Assembly (NCBI GenBank): GCA_029261955.1
Contig: JAJDAI010000480.1
Coordinates: forward strand, 1 to 6,692
DNA length: 6,692 nt
Direction: 5' to 3'
Source: Deltaproteobacteria bacterium
GTDB taxonomy: Bacteria > Myxococcota_A > UBA796 > UBA9615
This document shows positions 1 to 5,528 of this stretch, piece after piece. The position numbers were made by a program, and so were the translations under genes. The notes beneath the pieces were generated by a model, which did no database searches, was not told the origin of the DNA, and worked only from the letters and a program-made list of their open reading frames with translations. Every line of letters begins with the position of its first letter. Position 1 is the first letter of the stretch.

Positions 1-88
1 CTGATGTCCTGACCCCACCTGATGTCCTGACCCCACCTGATGTCCTGACCCCACCTGATGTCCTGACCCCACCTGATGTCCTGACCCC
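1..88. repeat. 18-bp tandem repeat, about 4.9 perfect copies
   Basis: The unit CTGATGTCCTGACCCCAC is repeated four times without a mismatch, followed by a fifth copy that diverges after 16 bases. The array touches the left edge, so its real length is unknown. The unit contains a shorter internal echo (CTGATGTC / CTGACCCC). Because 18 is a multiple of three, each frame repeats a hexapeptide. Forward frame 3 is open (DVLTPP repeated) and all three reverse frames are open. Copies are directly adjacent with no unique spacers, so this is not a CRISPR array. It is either a minisatellite beside the LysR gene or the coding tail of an upstream gene. Perfect copy identity suggests recent expansion. Confidence 0.97.
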
Positions 89-98
89 GGCGCGCTAA
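3..98 (+). CDS. Possible C-terminal tail of an upstream gene (partial, DVLTPP repeats)
   Basis: Reading from base 3, the tandem repeat translates as five blocks of the hexapeptide DVLTPP, the last altered to DVLTPA, then Arg and a TAA stop at 96-98. If the gene is real, its 5' part lies left of the window and it ends 9 bp before the LysR start. Hexapeptide Pro/Thr-rich tails are known in secreted or surface proteins, but nothing else of this protein is visible, so no function can be given. The alternative, equally possible from these data, is a non-coding minisatellite that happens to be open in this frame. Confidence 0.3.
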   Translation, partial: DVLTPPDVLTPPDVLTPPDVLTPPDVLTPAR

Positions 99-101
99 TC
101 T
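96..101 (+). promoter_or_regulatory. Possible -10 element giving a leaderless LysR mRNA
   Basis: TAATCT lies six bases before the GTG start at 108, which is the distance expected between a sigma-70-type -10 box and the transcription start. There is no Shine-Dalgarno sequence between it and the GTG (the bases are pyrimidine-rich, CCTCCG). This suggests transcription starting at or next to the start codon. No convincing -35 box is seen; the expected place falls inside the last tandem-repeat copy. The hexamer also overlaps the TAA that would end a possible upstream frame. Confidence 0.3.
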
Positions 102-107
102 CCTCCG

Positions 108-1013
108 GTGCACCGCGGCGCCCTCCCCGATCTCGACTCCCTCCGCTGCTTCGTCGAGGCCGCGCGCACGCTCAACTTCCGGGCCGCGAGCCGCGTGGTC
201 GGCCTGACCCCCGCTGCGCTGGGCCAGCGGATCCAGAAGCTCGAGGACGAGCTCGGGGTGCGGCTCTTCCACCGCACCACGCGCAAGGTCGAGCTGACGG
301 AGGCCGGGCTGGCGCTGCTGCCCCAGGCCCGCGAGACCATCGACGCGGCCTGGGAGTGCACGCGCGCCGCCCGCGGGGAGCTCGGGCCCGCACCCATGGA
401 GCTGACCGTCGGCACGCGGCACGAGCTGGGCCTGAGCTGGCTTCGCCCCATGCTGCACGACCTGCAGCGCAGCTTTCCGGGCGTGACCTTCCAGCTCTAC
501 TTCGGCTCCGGGCCCGACCTGGAGCTGCGCGTGCGCACCCAGGCCATCGACTGCGCCATCAGCTCGCGCCGGATCACCGACCCGCGGGTCGACGGCATCC
601 GCGTGCACGAGGAGCGCTACGTCTTCTGCGGCTCGCCCCAGCTCCTGCTCGACGGCCCGATCTCCACCGCCGCGGACTGCGAGAACCACGCCCTCGTCGA
701 CATCGGACCCGAGCTGCCCCTCTTCCGGTACTGGCGCGAGGCACCCGACGCACCCGAAGGCGTGCGCTTCGCTGGCGTGCGCTTCATGGGCACCATCCAG
801 GCGATCCGCGACGCGGTCGTGGATGGGGACGGGATCGCGGTCCTGCCGGAGTACCTGGCGCGCCCGGATCTCGCCGCTGGCCGCCTGAAGCTCGTGCTGC
901 CCGAGGTCGTCGCCGAGTCCGACTGGTTCCGCCTGCTGCTCCGCCTGGACGATCCGCGCCGCAAGCTGCTGGAGCGACTCGCCGCCACCATGCGGGAGCA
1001 CCCCCTCCAGTGA
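108..1013 (+). CDS. LysR-family transcriptional regulator
   Basis: The 301-residue product has the usual length for LysR-type regulators, which bind DNA as dimers or tetramers and respond to a small co-inducer. An N-terminal winged helix-turn-helix spans about residues 8-67, with the family pattern LDSLRCFVEAA, then the recognition region (LTPAALGQRIQKLEDELGV) and the wing RLFHRTTRKVELTEAG. A linker helix follows, and a periplasmic-binding-protein-like effector domain runs from about residue 95 to 295; the stretch IQAIRDAVVDGDGIAVLPEY is typical of it. The start is GTG; no ATG precedes the helix-turn-helix and no ribosome-binding site is visible. The stop overlaps the next gene by four bases. 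Effector and targets cannot be deduced: LysR targets are often divergent neighbours, and the left neighbour is outside the window. Confidence 0.95.
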   Translation: MHRGALPDLDSLRCFVEAARTLNFRAASRVVGLTPAALGQRIQKLEDELGVRLFHRTTRKVELTEAGLALLPQARETIDAAWECTRAARGELGPAPMELTVGTRHELGLSWLRPMLHDLQRSFPGVTFQLYFGSGPDLELRVRTQAIDCAISSRRITDPRVDGIRVHEERYVFCGSPQLLLDGPISTAADCENHALVDIGPELPLFRYWREAPDAPEGVRFAGVRFMGTIQAIRDAVVDGDGIAVLPEYLARPDLAAGRLKLVLPEVVAESDWFRLLLRLDDPRRKLLERLAATMREHPLQ

Positions 1014-1459
1014 AGCTCCTGCTCATCCTCCTCCTGGGCTGCACCCAGCCGGTCGTGGATCGCTCGACCCGCCAGATGGTGGACGAGCCGTTGCCCCAGC
1101 TCGAGATCCTGCGCGAGCTGCCGGAGCACGAAGGCCGCACCGTGCTCCGCGTCGTCAACGGCCACCTGGTCGATCTCGAGGGCCAGATCGTGCGGCTGCG
1201 ACCCGGAGTCCAGGAGTTCCTCGTGGTCAACGAGGTCGAGGGCGCCTCCGTCGAGGAGCACGGGCAGGACCTGCGCCGCGGCGCCGTCGCCCTGTGGCTG
1301 CGGGGCCGGGGCTCGTCGCAGAACCGGCTGCCACAAGCCGCCCGTGGACCGGTGAACGCCGGCGTGCAGGAGGATTGGACGGTCGATCTGCCGCCCGGCG
1401 ACTACCTGCTCAGCGAGACCCTGCTCAACGAATCGACGGTGCTGCTCAGCGTGCGCTGA
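1010..1459 (+). CDS. Small predicted lipoprotein, function unknown
   Basis: The 149-residue product begins MKLLLILLLGCTQP, a very short lipoprotein signal peptide with lipobox LLGC and the lipidated Cys at residue 11, so it should be an envelope-anchored lipoprotein. The mature part has no Cys and no domain I recognise. Alternating hydrophobic strands (LVDLEGQIVRL, EFLVVNEVEG, GAVALWLRG) and a C-terminal WTVDLPPGDYLL segment suggest a small beta-sandwich. That last motif resembles the closing strands of cupredoxin-like folds, but no copper-ligand set is evident. The GTG start at 1010 overlaps the TGA of the LysR gene as GTGA, implying translational coupling; GGGAG at 994-998 is a weak ribosome-binding site. 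Pairing a regulator with a lipoprotein in one transcript is unusual. Confidence 0.82.
   Translation: MKLLLILLLGCTQPVVDRSTRQMVDEPLPQLEILRELPEHEGRTVLRVVNGHLVDLEGQIVRLRPGVQEFLVVNEVEGASVEEHGQDLRRGAVALWLRGRGSSQNRLPQAARGPVNAGVQEDWTVDLPPGDYLLSETLLNESTVLLSVR
1446..1459. terminator. Perfect inverted repeat at a convergent gene junction
   Basis: TCAGCG-TG-CGCTGA forms a 6-bp perfect inverted repeat that includes the stop codon of the small lipoprotein gene, 9 bp from the stop of the opposing gene. Its position suits a bidirectional hairpin separating converging transcripts. No U-tract follows on either strand, so it is not a canonical intrinsic terminator and could be incidental in GC-rich DNA. Confidence 0.25.
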
Positions 1460-1468
1460 TCGGCCGAG

Positions 1469-2059
1469 CTACTGGAGGCAGCAGTCCGGCTGGAGCCGCT
1501 TGCTGTCTTCGGCGATGCGGCCGTCGTGGTCTTCCGCCGTCACCGTGATCACGATCTCGTGCTCATCGATGAAGCCCGAGCGGCTCGTGAACGCGCCGCA
1601 GGACGGGTCGTTCTGATCGTCGTTCGGCCAGAAGTTGCAGGGTACGAAGGCCTGGATGCCCCAGTACTGCTGCACCGTCGACTCCTCGGAGCGCACGGCC
1701 TGCACGTGCCGGGTCTGGGAGAAGATCTCCCGCAGCTCGCCCTCGTAGTCGATCTGCATGGTCGTATCGAGGAAGACGATGTCGCAGAGCTGCTCCATCT
1801 CCGTGCTGACGAAGATGTGGTAGCCGCCCTGCTGCCCGAACCACAGGTCCACGGCCGAGCCGTCCTCGATGGGCTCGAACTGGCTGCCCCCGCTGCCGAA
1901 GCGCACGACGGGATCGCCGCAGTGGATGTCGTCGCAGGACTCCGCCTGGACCAGGTCCTCGTCCGCGCAGTCCTCGGGGATCGGGGGATCGCCGGGGCCT
2001 CCACCCGGACCGACCGGCCCGCAGGCCGCGAGCAACAGCACGAGGAGGGCCCACCTCAT
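1469..2059 (-). CDS. Cysteine-rich predicted outer-membrane lipoprotein
   Basis: The 196-residue product starts MRWALLVLLLAACGPVG, a lipoprotein signal peptide with lipobox LAAC and lipidated Cys13; Gly at +2 does not suggest inner-membrane retention. A Gly/Pro-rich spacer (residues 14-28) is followed by an acidic globular part with eight further Cys (31, 42, 47, 92, 141, 154, 193, 194), which fits a disulfide-stabilised periplasmic or surface domain. The segment GQQGGYHIFVSTEM (75-88) resembles a QGG-aromatic-His strand I associate, from memory, with lipoproteins of Myxococcota; no enzymatic motif is visible. Its ATG overlaps the TGA of the OmpA-family gene as ATGA, and GGAAG (2072-2068) lies 8 nt upstream, so the two are almost certainly co-translated and may work as a pair. 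It is the last gene of the minus-strand block. Confidence 0.88.
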   Translation of the reverse strand: MRWALLVLLLAACGPVGPGGGPGDPPIPEDCADEDLVQAESCDDIHCGDPVVRFGSGGSQFEPIEDGSAVDLWFGQQGGYHIFVSTEMEQLCDIVFLDTTMQIDYEGELREIFSQTRHVQAVRSEESTVQQYWGIQAFVPCNFWPNDDQNDPSCGAFTSRSGFIDEHEIVITVTAEDHDGRIAEDSKRLQPDCCLQ

Positions 2060-3078
2060 TGGAGCTTCTTCCAGCTGCCGCGGGGGAACTGGTGGCTGCC
2101 GGGAGGCGGGCGCGAGGCGAGCAGGTAGACGGCGCGGCGGTTGGAGATCTCATCCGTGGAGTCGGGCGTCGCGATCGCGAGGCCGTCCTCGCCGAAGCCC
2201 TGGTAGTACACCGGGCCCTTGAAGCCCTTCTTCTGGAACGCCTCCGAGATGGCGCGCGCGCGCCGCTCGCTCAGGCCCTGGTTGCTGGACCGGTCCCCGA
2301 CGGTGTCCGTGTAGCCGGCGATGTAGAGCCGCACCTCGACGTACTGGCTGTAGCGGCGCACGACCTTGTCGACCTCGGTCCAGGCGCTGTTCAGCTTGGG
2401 CTGCTCATCCGCCGTGATCGTGTGCGAGCCGGTGTCGAAGAGGATGTCGTCGTGGGGGATCTCGAGCGACCACGGGAAGATGTTCTCGAAGGAGTAGAAG
2501 CCCCACTTGTCGGTGAGCGTGAGGTCCATGCGCAGGACCATGCCCCGCCCCTCCCACTCGAACTCCAGCTCGTCGCCCGGGTCGTTCTCGTCGACCTCGA
2601 GGTCCTGGTCGAAGAAGGGGCCGTCGGGGCCGATGAGCGTCAGGTGCGCGGCGGAGACGGTGCGATCCGCGGTCGCGACCAGCGACTGGAGCTTCAGGTC
2701 GATCTGCTCCCGAGGCACGGTGATGGCCAGGCCACCGCCGAGGAAGGCCTCGAAGTTGAAGTAGAGATCGAAGAACTCCTCGTCCCCGGTGCCGTAGTGG
2801 CCGCGCGCCTCGCAGCGGTAGGTGAAGGTGCCTTCGGGCTGCTTCAGGTCGAAGGTGAGCTTCTTGCCGCGCTTCGTCGAGCCGGCCGACAGCTTCACTT
2901 CAGCGCCGTCCGATCGCTCGCAGATCAGCTCGACGCGACGGAAGTCCGAGTCCGCCTGAAGGTAGACCTGCGGGTAGCCCTCGCCGGTCTGGACGGCGGG
3001 CTTGAGGCTGTACGACAGCAGCTGACCCTGGGCCAGGGCCTGGGTCGGGAGCAACAGCAGGAGAAGCAGCCAGCGCAT
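2056..3078 (-). CDS. OmpA-family peptidoglycan-binding envelope protein
   Basis: I chose the ATG at 3078 (340 residues) because it places a clean signal peptide, MRWLLLLLLLPTQALA, at the N-terminus with an AxA cleavage site after residue 16. An in-frame TTG at 3099 would add seven residues ahead of it. Residues 17-200 look like two beta-sandwich domains; the first has a possible Cys53-Cys89 disulfide. There is no sign of an eight-stranded OmpA barrel. The C-terminal OmpA-like domain (about 210-322) has GYTDTVGDRSS (Asp258) and LSERRARAI (Arg273), the residue pair that holds the diaminopimelate of peptidoglycan, and ends with the typical NRRAVYLL strand. It is thus probably a soluble periplasmic or outer-membrane-associated linker. 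It overlaps the downstream lipoprotein gene by four bases, and a run of eight C lies in its leader. Confidence 0.93.
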   Translation of the reverse strand: MRWLLLLLLLPTQALAQGQLLSYSLKPAVQTGEGYPQVYLQADSDFRRVELICERSDGAEVKLSAGSTKRGKKLTFDLKQPEGTFTYRCEARGHYGTGDEEFFDLYFNFEAFLGGGLAITVPREQIDLKLQSLVATADRTVSAAHLTLIGPDGPFFDQDLEVDENDPGDELEFEWEGRGMVLRMDLTLTDKWGFYSFENIFPWSLEIPHDDILFDTGSHTITADEQPKLNSAWTEVDKVVRRYSQYVEVRLYIAGYTDTVGDRSSNQGLSERRARAISEAFQKKGFKGPVYYQGFGEDGLAIATPDSTDEISNRRAVYLLASRPPPGSHQFPRGSWKKLQ

Positions 3079-3109
3079 CCACTGACTGTAGCCACTCAAA
3101 CGCTCGCCC

Positions 3110-3117
3110 GGGGGGGG
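3110..3117. repeat. G8/C8 homopolymer in the leader of the OmpA-family gene
   Basis: Eight consecutive G on the + strand (C on the coding strand) lie 32 bp before the chosen ATG and 11 bp before the alternative TTG, between the acyl-CoA-binding-protein stop and the OmpA-family gene. Tracts of this length can slip during replication. It is non-coding, so slippage would change leader spacing rather than reading frame, unless translation starts further upstream than I propose. Confidence 0.9.
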
Positions 3118-3131
3118 CGCCGAGGACCCGA

Positions 3132-3386
3132 TCAGCGAAGGAGCGAGTCCACCAGGGCCACGTAGGCCTCCTTGGCGTCGTCCCCGCCCTTGCCCTTGAG
3201 CTTCGCCCAGGCGTCGTACTTGGCCCGGCCCTTGAAATCGAATGCCCCGGGGCGCTTGCCAGAACAGTCTCCGACGGTGGCCTGCTTGAAGAGCCCATAG
3301 AGCTGCAGCAGGTTCTCGTTGGAGGGTGCGGTGGTCAGCGTCTTCACGCGGACCTGGGCGTCGGCAAATTTGGCGTCGGTGCTCAT
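3132..3386 (-). CDS. Acyl-CoA-binding protein (ACBP)
   Basis: The 84-residue product matches the whole four-helix ACBP fold at the family's usual size of about 85-90 residues. ACBPs bind long-chain acyl-CoA esters in the cytosol, buffering and delivering them to lipid metabolism. Helix 2 carries LLQLYGLFKQATVGDC, with Tyr30 and Lys34 corresponding to the conserved ligand contacts. The loop and helix 3 carry KRPGAFDFKGRAKYDAWAKLKG, with Lys56, Tyr57 and Trp60, and helix 4 has AKEAYVALV with Tyr75. No signal peptide is present. The ATG is preceded by a good ribosome-binding site (GGAG at 3395-3392, 5-nt spacing). It sits between envelope genes, 45 bp after the longer L,D-transpeptidase gene and 53 bp before the OmpA-family gene. 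ACBP is mainly eukaryotic, with scattered bacterial members. Confidence 0.96.
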   Translation of the reverse strand: MSTDAKFADAQVRVKTLTTAPSNENLLQLYGLFKQATVGDCSGKRPGAFDFKGRAKYDAWAKLKGKGGDDAKEAYVALVDSLLR

Positions 3387-3408
3387 GGACTCTCCGATTC
3401 GGGGGCGG

Positions 3409-3417
3409 AGCCTAGCA
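3409..3417 (-). promoter_or_regulatory. Possible extended -10 promoter of the ACBP gene
   Basis: Read on the minus strand, TGC-TAGGCT matches the TGn extended -10 pattern with a 3/6 hexamer. It would place the transcript start near 3402, giving a leader of about 15 nt with the GGAG ribosome-binding site inside it. No -35 match is seen at 17 bp. It would let the ACBP gene be expressed separately from the transpeptidases upstream. Confidence 0.25.
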
Positions 3418-3431
3418 CCCTCGGTTTTCGC

Positions 3432-4814
3432 CTACCGCAGCGGATCGCGCTGATCCGGCACGGCGGGGCTGCCCCGGTGAATGCGGAGCAGCGTCCCGGG
3501 CTCGTCCGGCGACTCGAAGACGCTGTGCCAGCCCGGAGGCAACGCGGGGGATGTGGCCCCGCTGAGCACCCGGGCGTCCTTGGGCGCGAGGTTCACGCAG
3601 CCGTGGCTCCGGGGCGAGCCGAAGCCGTCGTGCCAGAACGCCGTGTGCAGGGCGAAGCGCGGCCAGAAGTGCATGACGAAGGGCACCTCCTCGACGTGGT
3701 ACTGGTCCTCGTTCTCGGGGCGGCTGGCCATGTCCCAGTGCAGCAGCTTGTCCCCGATCCGGTAGAGGCCCTGCGGCGTGCGCTCGGGGGTGCCGACCCC
3801 GGTCGAGACCAGCGTCGCGTAGGAGGCCCCCGCCCGATCCCGCAGGCTCAGCACCTGCTGGTCGAGGTCGAGGTCGAGCCAGTCCTGGTCCCCCGCCTCC
3901 TCCAGCTCGGGCAGCAGGCGGACGCGGTGCAGGCGCCAGGCCGCGATCCAGCCCTCGGTCGGCCGGACGACGCGCAGCCACATGCGGCCGGGCGGGCCCG
4001 CCTCGTCCCCGGACAGCCAGACCACGTCCCGGGCCTCGATCTCGGCCAGGATCGGGCTGAGGAGGGACGGTCCTCCGCGCACGCGACCGCCGCCGCGCCG
4101 CACCCAGGCGGGCAGCTCGGTGTCGATCACCTCGCCGCCGAAGCGCGAGGGGGCGTAGAGGGACACCTCGTCCATCCGCACCACGCCACCGCCCGGCAAG
4201 ACCAGCATCGCGCCGGCCTCGGTCTCCACGACGGCGCGGAAGTGGTGGGCCCGGCCGGGCTCCAGCTGCTCGGAGGTCTCGGCCCCGGCGACCGCGGAGT
4301 CCAGGTCCGGGTGGATCCAACCGGGAAAGCGCCCGATGCGCCGCGCGTAGACGTAGGGCAGCAGGCCCTCGGCCTCGGGCTCGCGCTCGTAGTCCCCCGT
4401 CCTGCGGTAGACGGCGCGCTCCGAGGGGAGCGGCGGGTCGAAGGCGATGAGCTGGTGCTGCTCGGGGGGCGGCTCCTCGCTCGGCACGGCGAAGGCCCCG
4501 CAGATCCAGCCGCGCTCCCCCAGGCCCAGCCAGCCCTCGGGGCAGCCGGGTCCCACGGCCCATCGGTCGCTCTCCACGATGGCTCCGTCGAGCAGCTGGC
4601 CCCTCCGGCGGGCGGTCGGGTCGGGCTGGCGGCGCACGTTGACCGCGCCCTGGACCTGAAACCAGGCCGGGAGCGACACGGGCGGCGCCGAGGCCTCCCA
4701 CACGTCTTTGCCGTCGGGGGGCGGCTCGTGTGCGAACGCAGCCCAGCTTCCGAGCACCGCCAGGACGGCGGGCCCGATCAATCGCAGCGCAGGAGCTCGG
4801 AGGAGGCCAGCCAC
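3432..4814 (-). CDS. SH3-domain-containing L,D-transpeptidase (YkuD family)
   Basis: The 460-residue product should be a periplasmic L,D-transpeptidase, which uses a catalytic Cys to join peptidoglycan stems by 3-3 crosslinks or to attach proteins to the wall. The N-terminus (GTG start) gives a signal peptide with basic Arg6/Arg11, a hydrophobic core and cleavage near AAFA (residue 28). Residues about 54-108 look like a bacterial SH3 domain (VNVRRQPDP, GWLGLGERGWICG) with a likely Cys91-Cys105 disulfide. A second SH3-like region spans about 234-296. The YkuD domain (about 312-446) has His390 in LHTAFWHDGFG and the catalytic SHGCVNL motif with Cys406. It overlaps the preceding transpeptidase gene by 37 bp. 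A TTG at 4781 forming TTGA with that gene's stop is an alternative start, but it would lose the basic n-region. Confidence 0.94.
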   Translation of the reverse strand: MAGLLRAPALRLIGPAVLAVLGSWAAFAHEPPPDGKDVWEASAPPVSLPAWFQVQGAVNVRRQPDPTARRRGQLLDGAIVESDRWAVGPGCPEGWLGLGERGWICGAFAVPSEEPPPEQHQLIAFDPPLPSERAVYRRTGDYEREPEAEGLLPYVYARRIGRFPGWIHPDLDSAVAGAETSEQLEPGRAHHFRAVVETEAGAMLVLPGGGVVRMDEVSLYAPSRFGGEVIDTELPAWVRRGGGRVRGGPSLLSPILAEIEARDVVWLSGDEAGPPGRMWLRVVRPTEGWIAAWRLHRVRLLPELEEAGDQDWLDLDLDQQVLSLRDRAGASYATLVSTGVGTPERTPQGLYRIGDKLLHWDMASRPENEDQYHVEEVPFVMHFWPRFALHTAFWHDGFGSPRSHGCVNLAPKDARVLSGATSPALPPGWHSVFESPDEPGTLLRIHRGSPAVPDQRDPLR

Positions 4815-5392
4815 TTTGGGTCATCGAAGTATGCGAACAAGGGGCTCCCGCCCGCGATGGCGTCGATCAGGGAACGCGAGACGTCCGGGCGCACCGCCGG
4901 GCAGCCCCAGGACCGACCCAGGCGGCCGTGGCGGGCGACGAAGTCCTCTGTCGCGTAGTCCGCGCCGTGCACGACGATGGCGCGCTGCCGGGCCTTGCCG
5001 TTCCAGCCGGGCTCCAGGCCGTCCAGCCGCAGGGAGTAGCCGTGCTTGCCGCGGTAGGTCTCCGCCGTCACGAAGAGCCCGAGGCTGCTCTGGTGGCTGC
5101 CCTGCTCGTCGGAGAAGGCGCGCGCGAGGTCGGCGCCCGTGCCCTGACCGTGGGCCACCAGCTCGGCGAAGAGCACCGCGCCGTCCGCGTCGAGCACCCA
5201 GAGGCGCGGCTCGGAGGAGGGCAGCCGGTAGTCGATGACCGTGAGCAGCTCGCTGGACTGCACGTCCCCGCGCTTGACCGCGCAGTCGACGGCCTGGCGG
5301 GCGCTGGACACGAGGTCCGGGGGGGGAGCGGTGGGGCCTGCGAGGACTGGCGTGGCCAGAAACAGGACCGCGATGGGGAGCAGCACGCGCAT
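4778..5392 (-). CDS. Short L,D-transpeptidase catalytic-domain protein (YkuD_2 type)
   Basis: The 204-residue product begins MRVLLPIAVLFLATPVLA, a signal peptide cleaved after Ala18, so it acts in the periplasm. The rest is a single catalytic domain of the murein L,D-transpeptidase family called YkuD_2: SSLGLFVTAETYRGKHG, then GLEPGWNGKARQR, IVVHGADY with His142, and GRLGRSWGCPAV with Ser161 and nucleophile Cys164. Extra Cys37 and Cys203 could form a disulfide. The frame is open much further upstream, but the signal peptide and an AGGA ribosome-binding site (5404-5401, 8-nt spacing) fix the ATG at 5392. It is the first gene of the minus-strand block, overlaps the second transpeptidase gene by 37 bp, and shares a 136-bp divergent region with the kinase-like gene. 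Confidence 0.94.
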   Translation of the reverse strand: MRVLLPIAVLFLATPVLAGPTAPPPDLVSSARQAVDCAVKRGDVQSSELLTVIDYRLPSSEPRLWVLDADGAVLFAELVAHGQGTGADLARAFSDEQGSHQSSLGLFVTAETYRGKHGYSLRLDGLEPGWNGKARQRAIVVHGADYATEDFVARHGRLGRSWGCPAVRPDVSRSLIDAIAGGSPLFAYFDDPKWLASSELLRCD

Positions 5393-5405
5393 GTCGACGA
5401 TCCTG

Positions 5406-5418
5406 GGTCCCCGGGACC
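5406..5418. promoter_or_regulatory. Inverted repeat GGTCCC-C-GGGACC, possible operator
   Basis: Perfect 6-bp arms flank one central base, placed just upstream of the ribosome-binding site of the first L,D-transpeptidase gene (14-26 nt before its ATG). The position would suit a repressor site or a small mRNA hairpin affecting translation start. Six-base GC arms can occur by chance in DNA of this composition. Confidence 0.25.
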
Positions 5419-5513
5419 GACTTCGCCACGGGTGAGATCGCACGCTTGGCCCACGGGGACGCCGCAGCCCCCACCGATGTTCTCTGCCGCCCGCAGAGCC
5501 CGCCGCGCCGCGC

Positions 5514-5519
5514 CATAAT
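5514..5519 (+). promoter_or_regulatory. Possible -10 box close to the kinase-like start
   Basis: CATAAT matches the -10 consensus TATAAT at five of six positions and is the most AT-rich spot in the 136-bp divergent region. It ends 9 nt before the ATG at 5529, so transcription would start at or within about 3 nt of the start codon, and no Shine-Dalgarno sequence is present. No -35 match is seen 17 bp upstream. Confidence 0.4.
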
Positions 5520-5528
5520 CCGCCCTTC

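Noticed and set aside
1..88. CRISPR array
   Set aside because: The repeats abut with no unique spacers, and the unit is shorter than known CRISPR repeats.
356..1009. Upstream two-thirds of the frame that ends at 1459
   Set aside because: This part overlaps the LysR effector domain in another frame and is Arg/Ala/Pro junk. Only the portion from the GTG at 1010, with its lipobox, is real.
1526..2128. 200-codon open frame on the + strand
   Set aside because: It is antisense to the Cys-rich lipoprotein gene, which has a lipobox, a ribosome-binding site and an ATGA junction with its upstream partner.
2059..3165. 368-codon open frame on the + strand
   Set aside because: It lies antisense to the OmpA-family gene, whose signal peptide and OmpA motifs are unmistakable. 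The translation is Val/Glu/Arg/Leu-rich with no domain, as expected of antisense frames in GC-rich DNA.
3422..3437. CGGT/ACCG inverted repeat as a terminator of the longer transpeptidase gene
   Set aside because: The stem is only 4 bp with an 8-nt loop, it includes the stop codon, and it has no U-tract.
3477..4958. 493-codon open frame on the + strand
   Set aside because: It is antisense to the SH3/YkuD transpeptidase gene, which has an intact catalytic motif. The low-complexity composition (Gly/Arg/Val/Pro) indicates a shadow.
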